Assembly: GCA_036365145.1 (NCBI GenBank)
Contig: JAEOAD010001700.1
Location: 248,001 to 312,000 of the forward strand
Length of the DNA: 64,000 bases
Direction of reading: 5' to 3'
Source: Orientallactaga sibirica
Taxonomy: Eukaryota; Chordata; Mammalia; Rodentia; Dipodidae
In this document: in pieces, positions 43,742-55,462 of the stretch
Numbering within the stretch: position 1 is the first letter of the stretch
Layout of the letters: every line of letters starts with the position of its first letter
Program-made: the position numbers and the translations under genes
The notes under the pieces: model-generated
What the model was told of the DNA's origin: nothing
Seen by the model: only the letters and a program-made list of their open reading frames with translations
The model's database searches: none

Positions 43742-44849
43742 CTACACAGTGGAACTGCCACATGGGTGGAAGCCGAAAGTATGAGTGCTGAGCAACATGC
43801 CACATGATTCTACCTCCCTCCCCCCAGATGATGGTTGGTAGTGGTTGTTCTGAAGCACCACCTCTCTGTGGGATGGGAATCTGCACGTCCTGAGTGATGG
43901 ATGGATTTAGGAAGACATCTGGGGAAATTATGTTCTCAGCTAACGGTATTGCTAGGAGGGAGCTACTAGACCTGGATCAGCTACTGTTGGGAATGCTGGG
44001 ATAAGGAGAAGGCAAATTGGATGAGGAAATAAAGTTATGGGGAGAAAAGAGGAGGAGGGTCCCTTTTCTAGGCCAGAAAACATGGAGCTGGGACCCCAGT
44101 GAAGACATCTTGGATTTCCCCATCTTGGGACCAGATTGGGATTGTGCATGTGGCAAGTGAATGGAGAATCCCATTTCCCACTTGATCGCTATAAGAAGCT
44201 GACCGCCAACAGTCATGTGCTTGGCTGACTTTCCTAAAACTTCAGTGAGTCACTTTTGTGTGGCTACCTGCAGTCCTAGGATAGCAGCCTCCTAGCATGG
44301 TGGCCTCCGCTTTTAGAACTCGGATGGCCTAGTGGGATCTCTAGGAGGGTAGGTGATAAGTTTGCTCAAAGTCAAATTTATTTCATGAGGTCCAAGTGCA
44401 GGTGTCTCTGCCATTTCCTTGACCTCATCCTGACTTCCACATATACATCCATGCATGCTTGCTCCATCATCTCCTCCACATATGTGCAGCAGCCAGCCTG
44501 ATATGCTGACTTGTTCTGACCTGTCAACTGTAGACCTCTTTACTAGATACACACCTGGCAGACTGCACTTTCCAACATCTTCTTCTTCAAGCCTCCACAG
44601 TCCTCTGAGGTGTTTTCTTACGTGTGAACAGGCCTGTGCTTATGCAATAGATCACATCCTATGTCTAGTTGTCAAGGTGAGTTTGCTTGCACACAAACCC
44701 ATGGCAGAGTCTCAGAACCTAGGTTTTTGACTTTGACCTCATTGAGCCTCATTGGCACCCCTAGGACCCCTGGGAACTGAACACATCTGGTGGTGTCAGA
44801 TGAGATCACAGCTGGCTCCTCGTTGGGCATTGCTAAACACGGGTTGGGA
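43742..44849. other. Stretch without recognised element
   Basis: Open frames on both strands are short. The region may belong to the retroviral-like element whose LTR follows, but I see no gag, pol or env motif. Confidence 0.4.
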
Positions 44850-45415
44850 CTGTGAGGAAGCTGGCCTGGGCTGTTGGATATGACTGAGGACCTTGGGCTG
44901 TGGGGTTACAGCTGGCCTTATCATTGGGAACCCACTCTGGCAACAGAGACTGGCCCTCCCTGCTCTCAGGCAAGGTTGTAGTGTGCCCTGTCTTCACCCA
45001 GAGTGGGCAGAACCGGAGAGGCCTCCCCCCTTGATCACAAAAAGCACCTGACCATTCCATAGTCAGGCTTTGCCCCCAGCGTTCCTGACCTTGTGGCTAG
45101 CTGACCAAGAGACCCTTATGTATCTGAAGTCACATAGCTCTTCCCTCCACTATCTCCCCTGCAGCTCCTCCTGTGTGTCTTCTGCCTCCCAACACCAACC
45201 AATTAGGTAGCAACCCATAAACTATGTATCCCATCACCATATAGTCTGTATGTGCCTTCTCAACCTTTCTCGAGTGTTTATAAACCCACTCCCCTTTTGA
45301 ATAAACTAGAGCACGCTATCCATCAGACGGCCTCTCAGGTAGTTCACTGCCCATCGCACTCACCCACTCCAGGACCCTGCTTCCTATCAACTCCTCCTGC
45401 ACTTGGAACATTGGT
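44850..45415 (+). mobile_element. Probable solo LTR of an endogenous retrovirus
   Basis: A TATAAA box (45279-45284) is followed 21 bp later by AATAAA (45300-45305) and then a short R/U5-like segment ending '...cttggaaca', with 'ttggtggcc' next where a primer-binding site would start. That compact promoter plus polyadenylation layout is typical of retroviral LTRs. The left edge is uncertain and no internal coding region is seen. The subclass is not determined. Confidence 0.5.
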
Positions 45416-45776
45416 GGCCAATGACCCCCAGGAACAGCAAGGACCCATAGCTCCTGTTTGACACAGGCCTTCAGTCATTGACTAAAAACAAAAGACAGAG
45501 CTGATGACATAGTGAGCAGAGCTGCAGTTAGTGCTCAGGTTCCACTGGGAGAGCATCTGTGAGGAGAGCCATAGGGAGGGACTGTGGCCCAGGTGGGTGT
45601 CCTTGGGAAGTAAGGAATAGGGTGTGCAGAGATGCAAGGGTAGAAGCTGTAGGGTGCAAGGAATGGGATAGGCAGGGTGGACAAGGTGTGGCTGACGTGA
45701 AGGTCTTCATTCTGGATATTCGTGAAGGTCAGGAGCTCAGGGCAAGCCTGCAGTCCATGGGGTTGCAACAAGAGAT
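45416..45776. other. Stretch to the right of the LTR
   Basis: No retroviral gene motif and no host exon recognised. Confidence 0.4.
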
Positions 45777-45903
45777 TGACTCAGGACCAGTGGCACATGT
45801 CTGTAATCCCAGCACTGGGAAGGGTGAGGATTATTAGCAGGAGACTAGCATGCAATAATGAGTTCCAGGTCAACACAATGAATCCCTGCCTTAAAACATC
45901 ACA
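45777..45903 (+). repeat. Old B1-like SINE
   Basis: 'ggaccagtggcacatgtctgtaatcccagcac' start and a decayed body. Confidence 0.65.
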
Positions 45904-46479
45904 ACAGAGGAAGATTGGTCCTGGAATAGTGGAGGTGGACATTTTCCCATGAGCGAAGAAAACCAAGCAAGAAGCGAGTAAAACCATGCAGGTTGGCTTT
46001 TGCTGTAGAAGATTCCCTTGTTCTGGAATGTTCTATGAGATTAGGGAGAAAGTGATATGTCTCTCGGGAAATCATTGGCAGTCTGTCAGGCTGCTTGCTC
46101 AAGTTCTAAGAGTTGAGTTCACTTCTGAGGATGGTGAAATTTAGGCAGATATAGTGAGTGGGGTTGAATCTGATCAAAGTGCATTACGTACATGTATGAA
46201 AACTTCCTTATGAAACCCATTCATTTCTACAATTTACATGTGCAAATAAAATAAAAATAAATACTCTGTTAGGGAAGATAAAAGCTGAGGGTGGGAACTG
46301 AACAAAAAATGAGCAAACATGTGCTGATTAAAAATATTTTTTAAAAATATTTACTGTGTTAAGATAAGGGTCGACTATAACATGATGGAAGGAAAACACA
46401 GCCCAAAGCCTCAGGGTTAGTGCAAAAGTTGGGGCTTAAGAACAAACTGAAGATGTTGGTGATTGCTGGGGATACTCAA
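45904..46479. other. AT-rich stretch, nothing recognised
   Basis: No exon or repeat I can name. Confidence 0.4.
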
Positions 46480-46592
46480 AACTCATCACAGTGCTGATCA
46501 GAAGTGACAGTTGAGTGTTCAGCCCTTAATGAAACATCTTTGTCACACCCTCCAATGGCTCAGGGATTATAGCAGAAGTGGTTAAAATGTGA
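46480..46592 (+). mobile_element. L1 type 1 3' UTR fragment (left part)
   Basis: 'gaaacatctttgtcacaccctcca...ggctcaggga' matches the reverse complement of 23460-23560 in the big L1. The element resumes at about 47563 after a nested insertion. Confidence 0.65.
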
Positions 46593-47335
46593 ATGCCAGT
46601 GCAATGGCGGCACACAGCCTCAATCATTCACCAATCTGATTGGCTAAGAGATCTGCTCAGTGTGAAGGAACCCATATCTGGAATTGGGAACCAGATCAGA
46701 ATCCTATGGAGACAAAGGTTATGTTCACCAGTTTCACACTTTTGCTACTCTTTGGCTAAAAGAGGGGTTACATACATCAAATTCTCCCAAATTAATTATC
46801 TAATTTAAACTATGCTGACTTCACTCCTCATTGGAGAATCTGTTCTTCTTTTTCATAAGGTAATGAGACTGGAGGAGGTAAACCACCCCTCACACTTCAG
46901 CCAAGCCACAGCTGAATCCACAGAGGAATGGGGAGATGAGCAAGAGTGCTGCTTCCATGCTGTTCCTGATAATCAGTGCCAGGGTGAAGGAGACAGACCC
47001 TGAGGATATTCAACACCTACCAAAGTAGACATTACAAGGCTCCTAAGAGCTCATCACTGAAGTAGACTTAAAACTCACCCACCACGGCTCACGAAATTTT
47101 GCCGAAGAGGGGGCAGAGAGATTGTAAGAGCCACAGGTTGAGACATCATGACCAGAGGCATTCCCTTCCCCCAAATAACTGAATACTGTTCCCACAACAC
47201 ATAAACTACAACCCCGTGGGGAATATTTGCAACCCCACTGAGGAGCATCCCCAACAGAATGGGGGCAGGGATGAAGGAAAAGAGGGTACCAACACATGAT
47301 GTATCTATAAGAAACATCTTGGTATTAATAATAAA
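46593..47335 (+). mobile_element. L1 type 2 3' end nested in a type 1 L1
   Basis: Matches the minus-strand copy at 63040-63560 in sequence order ('gattggctaagagatctgctcagtg', then 'gagctcatcactgaagtagac', then 'agagattgtaagagcc' read in pieces) and ends in an A-rich 'attaataataaaagg'. Confidence 0.7.
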
Positions 47336-47545
47336 AGGACTGGAGAGATGCTTTAGTGGTTAAGGTCCAGGCCTGCAAAGCCTAAGGACCCTGGTTTGAT
47401 TCTCCAGGTCCCACGTAAGCCAGATGTACATGGTGGCACATGCATATGGAGATTGTTTGCAGTGGCTGGAGGCCCTGATGTGCCCATTCACTCTCTCTCC
47501 CTCTCTCTGTAATAAATAAATAAACAAATAAATAAAATAATAATA
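47336..47545 (+). repeat. tRNA-derived SINE at the L1 tail
   Basis: ID/Dip-type element with a long AAAT-rich tail, inserted at or in the A-rich end of the nested L1. Confidence 0.85.
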
Positions 47546-47562
47546 AACATAAAAAAGAATAT

Positions 47563-47760
47563 AACCACCAAAGATGGAGAAGAGAGGTTTGGAATGCTGT
47601 GTCCCAGACATAAAGTGGTCATTGCATTCATGACCTCATGGGGTTGTCATTATCTATGTAAGACCTGCATAATTTGGGGCCCACCAACAGGTTGTTGTGG
47701 ATGGTGGAAGGTGGGGGGGGGGGAAACACATCTATAAGGGAGAGAATAGGAAAAGAGGGG
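47563..47760 (+). mobile_element. L1 type 1 3' UTR fragment (right part)
   Basis: 'aagatggagaagagaggtttgg...ggtcattgcattcatgacct...aagacctgcataat' continues the type 1 3' UTR, aligning with 52380-52500. It ends near a G-rich tract (47711-47723), typical of L1 3' UTRs. Confidence 0.6.
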
Positions 47761-47779
47761 TTCAGTAGAGTGGGTTACT

Positions 47780-48290
47780 ATTAATTTTTTAAAGAACTGC
47801 ACAGGACACACCCTTATGTGCTCCCTCCATGGGTCACCTGGTAGCTTAGCTGCAGTGATGTCGGCCACTGTCAGGCAGTTGCTGGCTGTGGACTTGTTGA
47901 TCTGTTTGGAAGGTGAGTCATCCCCACAGCTTAGGTGACTGCAGTGTTATCTGCCTTCCGTGACACTGTCTAAGCATCCAGGTAGAAGTCATTTATTAGA
48001 CACAGCAGTGTGGTCTTATGGCCTGAAGGGCCTCAGAGGACAGTAGGGACGGGGGTGGTAAGGCACTTCAGAACTATGTTACAAGGTGGATGAGGTGAAA
48101 GGGGCAGAAGGCCTGTTGTCCCAGCGGGAGCTCCTGTGTCCGTGGATGAGGAAGGTCCTTGTGTTTAAGGACTCTGGGTTTGAGAAGGTGAGTTGGGGGG
48201 GTTCCTCCAAGTACTCCCTTGTTCTTGGATTTAAGCATGTGGACACTACTGCTCTGCCCCTTGCTAGGGCCTCCTCTGAGCCTTGGGTTC
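47780..48290. other. Stretch without recognised element
   Basis: An open frame at 48086-48337 ends near a donor-like 'aaggtgagtt' (48185), but I recognise no protein. Confidence 0.35.
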
Positions 48291-48655
48291 TATCTCTGAA
48301 TCTCTGTGACCACAGTAACAAGCTACTGAAGAGATGAAAGATTTCTTTGAAATCATGCTTTCAGAGGGTTTAGTTCCTCATGGTGCGTACGACATGACAG
48401 AACACACAAGTACCATATCATGGTGGGTCAGCAAGCAGAGAATGGGGAATGCTGGTGCTCAGCTGGCTTCATTCCTACCTTTGATTCTATCCATGCTGTC
48501 ACCACATGGAGTGGTGCAGACCACATTTCAGATGGTTTTTGCCATCTTCAATGAATTCTTCTAGAACAGATCCCCCAAGTAGACACACCAGAATTATGTC
48601 TTACTAAGCTGCTTAGTGATTTTGAAACAGACAAGTTTATGAAAATAACCCATCA
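48291..48655 (+). mobile_element. Possible decayed rodent hAT-type element
   Basis: 'gaatgctggtgctcagctggctt', 'ccacatggagtggtgcagaccacattt' and the end '...ataacccatcaca' recall a common non-autonomous rodent element (ORSL/URR type). This is from memory of the pattern only. Confidence 0.3.
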
Positions 48656-49552
48656 CAGCCTCCCACACAGGTCGGTGGTCCTCACCTTCCTGTCTGTGCA
48701 TCCTGTCCAGTGAGCTCTGTGCAGGTTTTGTAGACTTTACTCTGGACACAATGATGAATGCAATGCTCTGTCAGGAGTAGTTCTTAATTGGTGACATCTG
48801 TTTTCATCCAAATCCATGTCTTCTGGCTCCTGTGTTGGAGTTAGGACCTTCATTCAGACAAGGTCTCTCCCTGAACTGGACAGAGTTCACTAAGGGCTTC
48901 CTCTGTACAGGACATGTGTACCTCACTTTCCTGTACTGGGACAAGTCAACTAGAAACACGGGAACTCATGTTTCTCTGTAGTGTCCTGCAGACTATGTCC
49001 TTCAGTTGTCCTCTCCTAAGATTTCCCTTCCCTTCTCTGTGCTGTTTCCTGAGTACCAGCTTGACTCCTGTTCTATCTCTGACAGTCAGGAAGAGTTGAA
49101 GATCCTACCTCCTTTGTTTGTTCAGGTCTTGGATCCTGAGTGCTACAGTCCAATTTCCCGAAATCTGTGGTGTGTGGTTTCAGAGCCTCAGTCCTGAGTG
49201 TTCTAGGTCTTTCTACAGTACTCTTATTCAGGGCCCAGACAGAAGTGCAGCTGGAGAAGTTAAGACAGCACTTCTGAGAGGGCTGCATGTCCACACAGGT
49301 TTGCTAGGATATCTGGTTCACTCATCTTACTCTGGGTCAGAATTAGTGGGCAGATGAGACAGTAATAATAGGTTCTGTCTTGAGTCAGCATCCAGGAGAG
49401 AGCTTGAGCCAAGACACAGGTGTAACACAAAAAATAACAAAGTCATCTCAAAGCCTGGAGAGAACATAAAGGAGGGAAATCTCACTCACCAAAGCCAGTC
49501 TCCTTTTCCCTCCACCAAACACCCAACACTGTGACCCAAGCTTGCGCACACA
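48656..49552. other. Stretch without recognised gene
   Basis: C/T-rich DNA with several short chance frames on both strands; nothing recognised. Confidence 0.4.
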
Positions 49553-49754
49553 CCCCACCCTGCCATGACCTTTCCAACCTGGCCCCCCTCCCCAGCCCCA
49601 GATGCAGCTGCCTGGAGGCCACCATCATGGACCTGAGCTTACTACAGGGATGACCCCACCCTGCCATGACCTTGTCCAAATCCCCCAGCCCCAGATGCAG
49701 TTGCATGCAGGCCATCCTCATGGACCTGAGCTTACTGTGGAGGCTGACCTCACT
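49553..49754. repeat. Tandem duplication, two copies of about 101 bp
   Basis: 'ccaccctgccatgacctt' and 'cagccccagatgcag' followed by 'catggacctgagcttact' occur twice in the same order with scattered changes. Confidence 0.85.
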
Positions 49755-49794
49755 GATCATCCACAAGCACATGGCTGCCTTTTTCAAAAGTAAC

Positions 49795-50370
49795 AACAGC
49801 AAAAGCCCTAAACAGTAAGAAATCTAAACACAAGGAGACAAATTTAAAAAATCTGAAAAGATTCAAAGTGTAAGTATATAGATTGCAATTATCACGTGAA
49901 AAGATACTCAACAACATATGCCATTTGGAAACTGGAGATTAAGATAATGAGGTACACTAGGCACCTAGTAGAGGCTACAGTCCAAATGCTAGTGAGGATG
50001 TAGAGGATGTGAACATTTCATTCACTGCGGCTCATGCTGCCCCCTGGCAGACAGCCTGGCAGTTCTTACTCCTGACCACGTGATGCAACAATCTCAGTCC
50101 CTGGTATTTAGCTAATGAGCTGAAAACTTACATGCACTCAAAACTCTTACAGCATTGTTTATACTAGCTTCACTCATGCTTGTTAAAAATGGAAAGAAAA
50201 TAAAATGTCCTTCAATAAGAGAATGGATGAACAAGCTATACTATGACACATTATTTAGTGATAAAAATATTGAGCTACCAATTCATAAAAATACATAGAG
50301 GAACCTTAAACACATACTTCAAATTGAAAGAAGCCAATTACAAATGCGACAGACTGTATGATTCTTGCTT
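49795..50370 (+). mobile_element. Ancient L1 (L1M-type) ORF2 3' end
   Basis: Decayed but orderly match to the mammalian L1 ORF2 tail: 'catatgccatttggaaactgg', 'aatgctagtgaggatgtaga', 'gaatggatgaacaagctata', 'gaggaaccttaaacacata', 'gaaagaagccaattacaaatg'. Confidence 0.8.
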
Positions 50371-50854
50371 GACAATACTCTGGGTGCCTTCATGTCTCAT
50401 TCTGCCTGCACCCAGGTGCACCCTCCTGTCAGGGAGGAGACCCAGTACCCATTTTTCAGGTTGGAATCCACTAGTACAGTTTTTTTTTTTAATTTTCTCT
50501 ACCAAGTGCCACCACTGCACCACACCTTGTGGTCTTCTGTGGTCACATCATCCTCAGGGTTCCATGCATCCCTTATTTGACTCAGTCCTCCTAAGTCTGC
50601 AGCTGTGGCTAATAGACTGCATGCACTACCTCCCTCCTGGCAATTTGTCCCACTACTCATCTTTTCAAGGTCCCCATGCATCTATAAAATAGTCATGCAT
50701 GAATACACACATTATATTCACACACTCAGCCTCTTCAGCTCTACCAGATGCATCCCTCTCACTGAGAATTAACTATCTCCTATTTCCATGGGACCCTTCC
50801 CATTGTTTTCTTTAAGGTAGAACTTTTCTGATGTGATCTATGCTTTACTTTTGT
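50371..50854. other. Stretch without recognised element
   Basis: Two overlapping frames at 50243-50692 and 50365-50580 run from the L1 remnant into it and are not genes. Confidence 0.45.
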
Positions 50855-51030
50855 TTTTGTTTTTTGTTTTGGGGTTTGTTTGTTTGTTTGTTTGTTTGTT
50901 TTTTCAAGGTAGAGTCTTGCTCTACCCCAGGCTGACCTAGAATTCACTATGTAGTCTCAGACTGGCCTTGAACTTACATCAATCCTCCAACCTCTACCTC
51001 CTGAGTGCTGGGCCCAAAGGCACGTGCAGA
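50855..51030 (-). repeat. B1-type SINE with (TTTG)n tail, inverted
   Basis: Reverse-strand B1 body preceded by a (TTTG)n run at about 50874-50902. Confidence 0.9.
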
Positions 51031-51063
51031 CATATGTGTCTATGATTTATTTGATTTATATGA

Positions 51064-51296
51064 TTATTTTTAGTATTTTATTATTTATTTGGAGAGAGAG
51101 AGAGAGATAAAATGGGTGTGCCATGGACTTTAGCCACTGCAAAGAAACTCCGGACACATGCAAGTACTTGTTCACATGTGTGACATTGCATGCTTGTGTC
51201 ACTGGGCATCTGGCTACATGGGACCTTCAGATTCGAACATGAGTTCTTAGGCTTCACAGACAAGTGCCTTAACTGCTAAGCCATTTCTCTAGTTTG
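51064..51296 (-). repeat. tRNA-derived SINE, inverted
   Basis: Full ID/Dip-type element with a GA-rich tail on plus and '...ttaactgctaagccatttctct' head. Confidence 0.9.
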
Positions 51297-51689
51297 AATA
51301 TTTAAATCTACCATTTCTTTGATCCTTATAAGCACTTTATGAAAAGTCTTTGTAGCTCTCAGATGAAGAAACAAATCATAGAGAACATACATGATTTACC
51401 CAGTGCCAGCTTCATTATAATTGCAGTCCCCATTGTTTTTTATGTTTCTAACACTTTTCAAGGTGCTGCAATGTGGGCTTCATTGTACATTAGGCATATG
51501 TCCCTTTGGCCTTTCTTAGACATCTTTAAGAACTATTTAGAATGTCTGTATGGAGTAATTAGCACATATTTTGATCCATTCCCACTACAAGCCAGTGGCA
51601 GATGAACTATAAAAAGAAAACTCCCTTCCAAAAATCCTGTCCTGAACAAAACAAGTCATAAAAGGAAACATACATGTCCGAGTATATTA
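51297..51689. other. Stretch without recognised element
   Basis: Nothing recognised in about 390 bp. Confidence 0.4.
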
Positions 51690-52517
51690 AAATTAAAAAC
51701 ATCTGTCAGGGTGGTATACCTTCCTGCAAGTTGTTGGCCAGGGAGGTCCCTGTTGCCCCCAAAACATTGTAGGTTATTGCCAAATTCTTGGTTGCCCACC
51801 AGAACTAGATGGTAAGACCCTATTGCTGAAGAATCCACATGTTTGGGCTACCGGTCACTGAGAAATCAACATGGAGCTGAGATGGAAACCTCCTCCCTGT
51901 TGATTAGCTGTCAGGATGCTGGAAAGAGCTATGTAGCCTGTTGAGGGAGAAAATTCATCAGTGGTGTTAACCAGCTTGTGTACCTTACAAGCTTTACAGC
52001 TGGACAGCCAGGCCAAATGTACCAACTGGTGCAATGGGGGCATGTCTGTTATTGGAAAAACCAACTACTCTCTGATTAGACTTGAGGTCCACTCTCCAAG
52101 AGGGAATTCCTGTGTGGTACTGAAAACCTAATCAAAAGTCTAAGGCTTGGGAGTTTGCAAACCCTAGGCAGAGAACTACTGCTGCTGTCTGCTGTTCTCT
52201 CAATACTTAAGCTCTCTTTCACTTCTGGTTAGGGAAGCTTCTCTTTTCAGATTGTGGTGACCACTGGGTGACTCAAAAGTCACTATAGTTCTAAAAAGTG
52301 AAAAGTTTACTGTTTAGCATTGAGATAGCTCTATCATACCCTCCAGAGCTCAAGGACAATTATAGAAGAGGTGTAGGAAAGAATGGAAGAGCCAAAGGAA
52401 AGAGACGAGTGCTCACAATGCTGTCTTCTAGACACAAGTGGCCTTCATATTCAAGACCTCTCAGTAGCTGATGCTACCACCCAAGACCTGCATAATAGGA
52501 GGAAAAGACATCAAAAT
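51690..52517 (+). mobile_element. L1 type 1 3' UTR (left part)
   Basis: Colinear with the reverse complement of 23300-24190 ('ataccttcctgcaagttgttggcc', 'aaaacattgtaggttattgccaa', 'gaagcttctcttttcagattg'). It is split by a SINE at 52528 and continues to about 52912. Confidence 0.8.
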
Positions 52518-52527
52518 AGAAGAGAGT

Positions 52528-52766
52528 TGAGCTGGAGATATGACTTAACAGTTAAGGTGCCTGCCTGCGAAGCCTAAGAATGCCTGCTTGATTCTCCAGG
52601 TCCCATGTTTAGCCAGATGCAAAAGTGATGCAAGTGTGCAATGTCACACATGCACACGGGTGGGGGGCACAAGTCTGGAGTTTGTTCACAGTGGCTGAGA
52701 GACTGCTGGAGCACCCATTCTCTATCTGGATCTATCTCTCTCTGTCTCTCTCAAATGAAAAAAAAA
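52528..52766 (+). repeat. tRNA-derived SINE inside the L1 3' UTR
   Basis: Flanked by the perfect 10-bp duplication 'agaagagagt' (52518-52527 and 52767-52776). Confidence 0.95.
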
Positions 52767-52776
52767 AGAAGAGAGT

Positions 52777-52912
52777 CTAGTTGGAGAGAAGAAAGGATTC
52801 AGTGGGGGTGGAATTTGGGAAGGGGAGGAGAAATAACCAGAAGAGATTATGATCATGGTATATTGTCTATATGTATGCATATGTATGGGAATTGTCAAAA
52901 GAAATATTCTGT
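52777..52912 (+). mobile_element. L1 type 1 3' UTR (right part)
   Basis: Continues the colinear match after the SINE, ending near 'gggaattgtcaaaagaaat', which corresponds to the 'gaagttgtcaataaaaaatgg' 3' end of the big L1. Confidence 0.65.
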
Positions 52913-53074
52913 GGCACAGTCCCCACCCCTAGAGACTGACAGAGGCCCTAATTGCCCCACAGTAAACACCAAGTCCCCACTGAGGAAGGCCCTCAGGGAA
53001 ATGAGGACCGGGGGTGAATGACACAAGACTATAACCTATGAGATATATGTATATTTTAAAATGTATTTTAAAAT

Positions 53075-53249
53075 GTTTTAAGAAGACACAAAACTAAAAT
53101 GCAAAAGACAGATTGGAAAAAATAGATGTGTAATGCACATTCCTGACAAAGGTGAGGGTCTGGATACAGAATGACTTCTCACAAGTCAATTAGAAAACAG
53201 CCAAGAACTCCAGAGAATAATTAATGAGAGGAAAGAAGCAAGTTGGAAG
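53075..53249 (+). mobile_element. Ancient L1 (L1M-type) fragment, left of insertion
   Basis: 'ggtgagggtctggatacagaatgac', 'caagtcaattagaaaacagcca' resemble decayed L1 ORF2. It appears to resume after 53852. Confidence 0.5.
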
Positions 53250-53852
53250 AGGACGCCAGATTGACAACATCAAATGTGGGCTAGAAGAGAGCCTACCCAT
53301 ATAAAATTCTTCCAAAACATCTATGGTCATCCCTTCTATCTAGTACTAACTTCTCTCTCCGTTAGAGAATTTGCTTATCTTTTTTCAGGTGGACAACGAA
53401 CCTGAAGGGAGGATCAGCTAACCACACCCCACCAGGGCCCCAGCTGAAACCATAGAACAACACAGGGGAAGGGCAAGAGTTCAGCGTTCATGGTGATCAC
53501 GACACCAGAAAAAGGCTGAAGGAGATAAACACAGAGAACATCCAACTCCAACTAAGCCAGATATCCAGAAACACAGAGGCTCCCAAAACCTCATCACTGA
53601 AGTATAACTAAAATGACCCCAATGTGGCTCAGGGAAATTGGCGGAAGAGGGGGCAGAAAGAATGTTAGAGTCACAAGTTGGGGCATTATGCACAGAGACT
53701 TGGGTCTACCCCCCAGAACTCTTGACTACCCCCACAATGGATGACCCACATTCCCCATTGATGAGGGTCCCTTTGGAAGAGGGAGGACAGGGAGGAGGAT
53801 AAGGGAGCCAACACTATGAATGTAAAATCAGGATAATATAAATAAATAAAAA
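53250..53852 (+). mobile_element. L1 3' UTR (type 2), plus strand
   Basis: Close to 28317-28813 and, upstream of that, to the minus-strand copy at 63310-63420 ('aatgtgggctagaagagagcct'). It ends in an A-rich tail at about 53836-53852. Confidence 0.85.
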
Positions 53853-54135
53853 AAGATGTTCACTTGCGAGTTGTGAGGGAGAAATGAATGTGAACTAGTG
53901 AGAAGGGATTTCACATCCTGTCTGAAAGGTGACACTGGAAAGCCTGACAGAAACAAATGTCAGCAATGGGGTGAAAGAAACAAGCTGGTGTGCTGCTGGT
54001 GGTGCTGTGCAGGGTGGCTGACACCAGCTGGTCAACTGCAGGCATGACCTTCCCAAGGACGCTCTCACACTGCAAACAGGACACATGGGAATGCCCAGTG
54101 ACATGTTTGCAGCAGAACATCTGGATACAGCTTAA
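53853..54135 (+). mobile_element. Ancient L1 (L1M-type) fragment, right of insertion
   Basis: 'aagatgttcacttgcgag...', 'acaaatgtcagcaatggggtgaaa' and '...agctgctatttgaatttgg' recall decayed L1 ORF2 sequence following on from the fragment at 53075. Confidence 0.45.
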
Positions 54136-54184
54136 ACAGCTGCTATTTGAATTTGGTCAATTAAGACATATATACATAGTTCAC

Positions 54185-54315
54185 TCTCCACTCATGTATA
54201 TCAGGCTAGCTACAAACTCACTAAGTTACAGGAGGCTGATCTTGAACTCCCAAACCTCCTGTCTCTACTTCCCTAGAGCTGGGGTTATAGGCATGTCCCA
54301 CCACATTTGCCCAAG
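54185..54315 (-). repeat. Old B1-like SINE, inverted
   Basis: 'ggctgatcttgaactcccaaacc...ctggggttataggcatgtcccaccacatt'. Confidence 0.7.
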
Positions 54316-54569
54316 TATACTTATAAATGAATTTAAGTTCTGTCTTCAATGTAAAAAGAAAACAAGTTGTAGAAAGAAATATCATGCATACTATTCATTT
54401 AGATCTACAGAACATAAGAATAAATATATATGAATCTATACAGACATATAAATGTAATCATAGGGTTAAGTAGGCACAAAAGTGAAAGTTGCCAATTTAA
54501 TAACAATGACTGGCTCTGGGAGGTAGGTTGTGAGACTGGGGAAATACAGAGGGATTCACCTATCTTTCT

Positions 54570-54743
54570 TTCTTTATTCTATTTATTTATTTATTTTTTG
54601 TTTTTCAAGGTAGGGTCTCACTCTAACTCAGGCTGACCTGGAGTTCACTATGTAGTTTCAGGATGGCCTTGAAATCATAGCAATCCTTCTACCTCTGCCT
54701 CCCAAGTACTGGGATTAAAGGCTTGCACCACCATGCCCAGCTT
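54570..54743 (-). repeat. B1-type SINE, inverted
   Basis: Complete reverse-strand B1 with a T-rich tail; the flanks share 'tcac(c)tatctttc', a probable target-site duplication. Confidence 0.9.
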
Positions 54744-55322
54744 TCACTATCTTTCATTTTTATAAATCTAAAGCAAATATGACAAAATACTAAGCCTTGA
54801 TAAAGCTCTCTGGCCATCCATTACACATACTTTTCTAAGCTTTTCTTCATAAATTCTGTATTAGCAATATCAACACTATCACCCTTCTGTTCACTCCTTG
54901 CCTGGCTCCCATCCCCACCACACTCCAAGCTGTCTTTTAAAGCCATCACTTGGCCATGCTAACAATGAATGGCCTCTTCCCTGAGCTTCCAGTGCACACA
55001 GAACTCTGACATGGACTCTTGGCTTCGGTGACACACCTTGTTTTCCCTTGGCTTCCCTGGTCATTCCTTCTCTCCTCACCTTGAGTGGCCCCTGCCACTC
55101 TGCTGTATAGAGTTGGCCTTCAGAACCATCCTTCCAGCAGGACAGCAGGAGCAGCTGCAGCCTCATCCCAAGGGAAAAAAAAAGAGGAAAATAATATTTT
55201 AGAATAATAATTTAGCATCTCTGGAGATGTCCCAAAAGCATAAAGGAAATTAAGGAACAAATGGAGAAAACACAAAGATTTGATAAGAACAAAAGTCTGA
55301 CACCTGAACAGAAGACCACTCC
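54744..55322. other. Stretch without recognised element
   Basis: The 54891-55166 and 55120-55398 minus-strand frames overlap each other and resemble nothing known. Confidence 0.4.
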
Positions 55323-55456
55323 CTTCACGACTTGTCCACATGCCTATCATCTTAGCACTTGAGAAGTAGAGGCAGGGGAAGCACGAGTTCAAGGTCATCT
55401 TCAGCTACAAGAAATTCAAAGACAACCTGGGTGCATGAGACCCTGTCTCAAAAATA
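55323..55456 (+). repeat. Old B1-like SINE
   Basis: 'cacatgcctatcatcttagcac...gagttcaaggtcatcttcagc...gagaccctgtctc'. Confidence 0.7.
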
Positions 55457-55462
55457 ATTCCA

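Noticed and set aside
50243..50692. 149-codon plus-strand frame
   Set aside because: It begins in the decayed ancient L1 tail and continues into unrelated DNA; no motif supports a protein.
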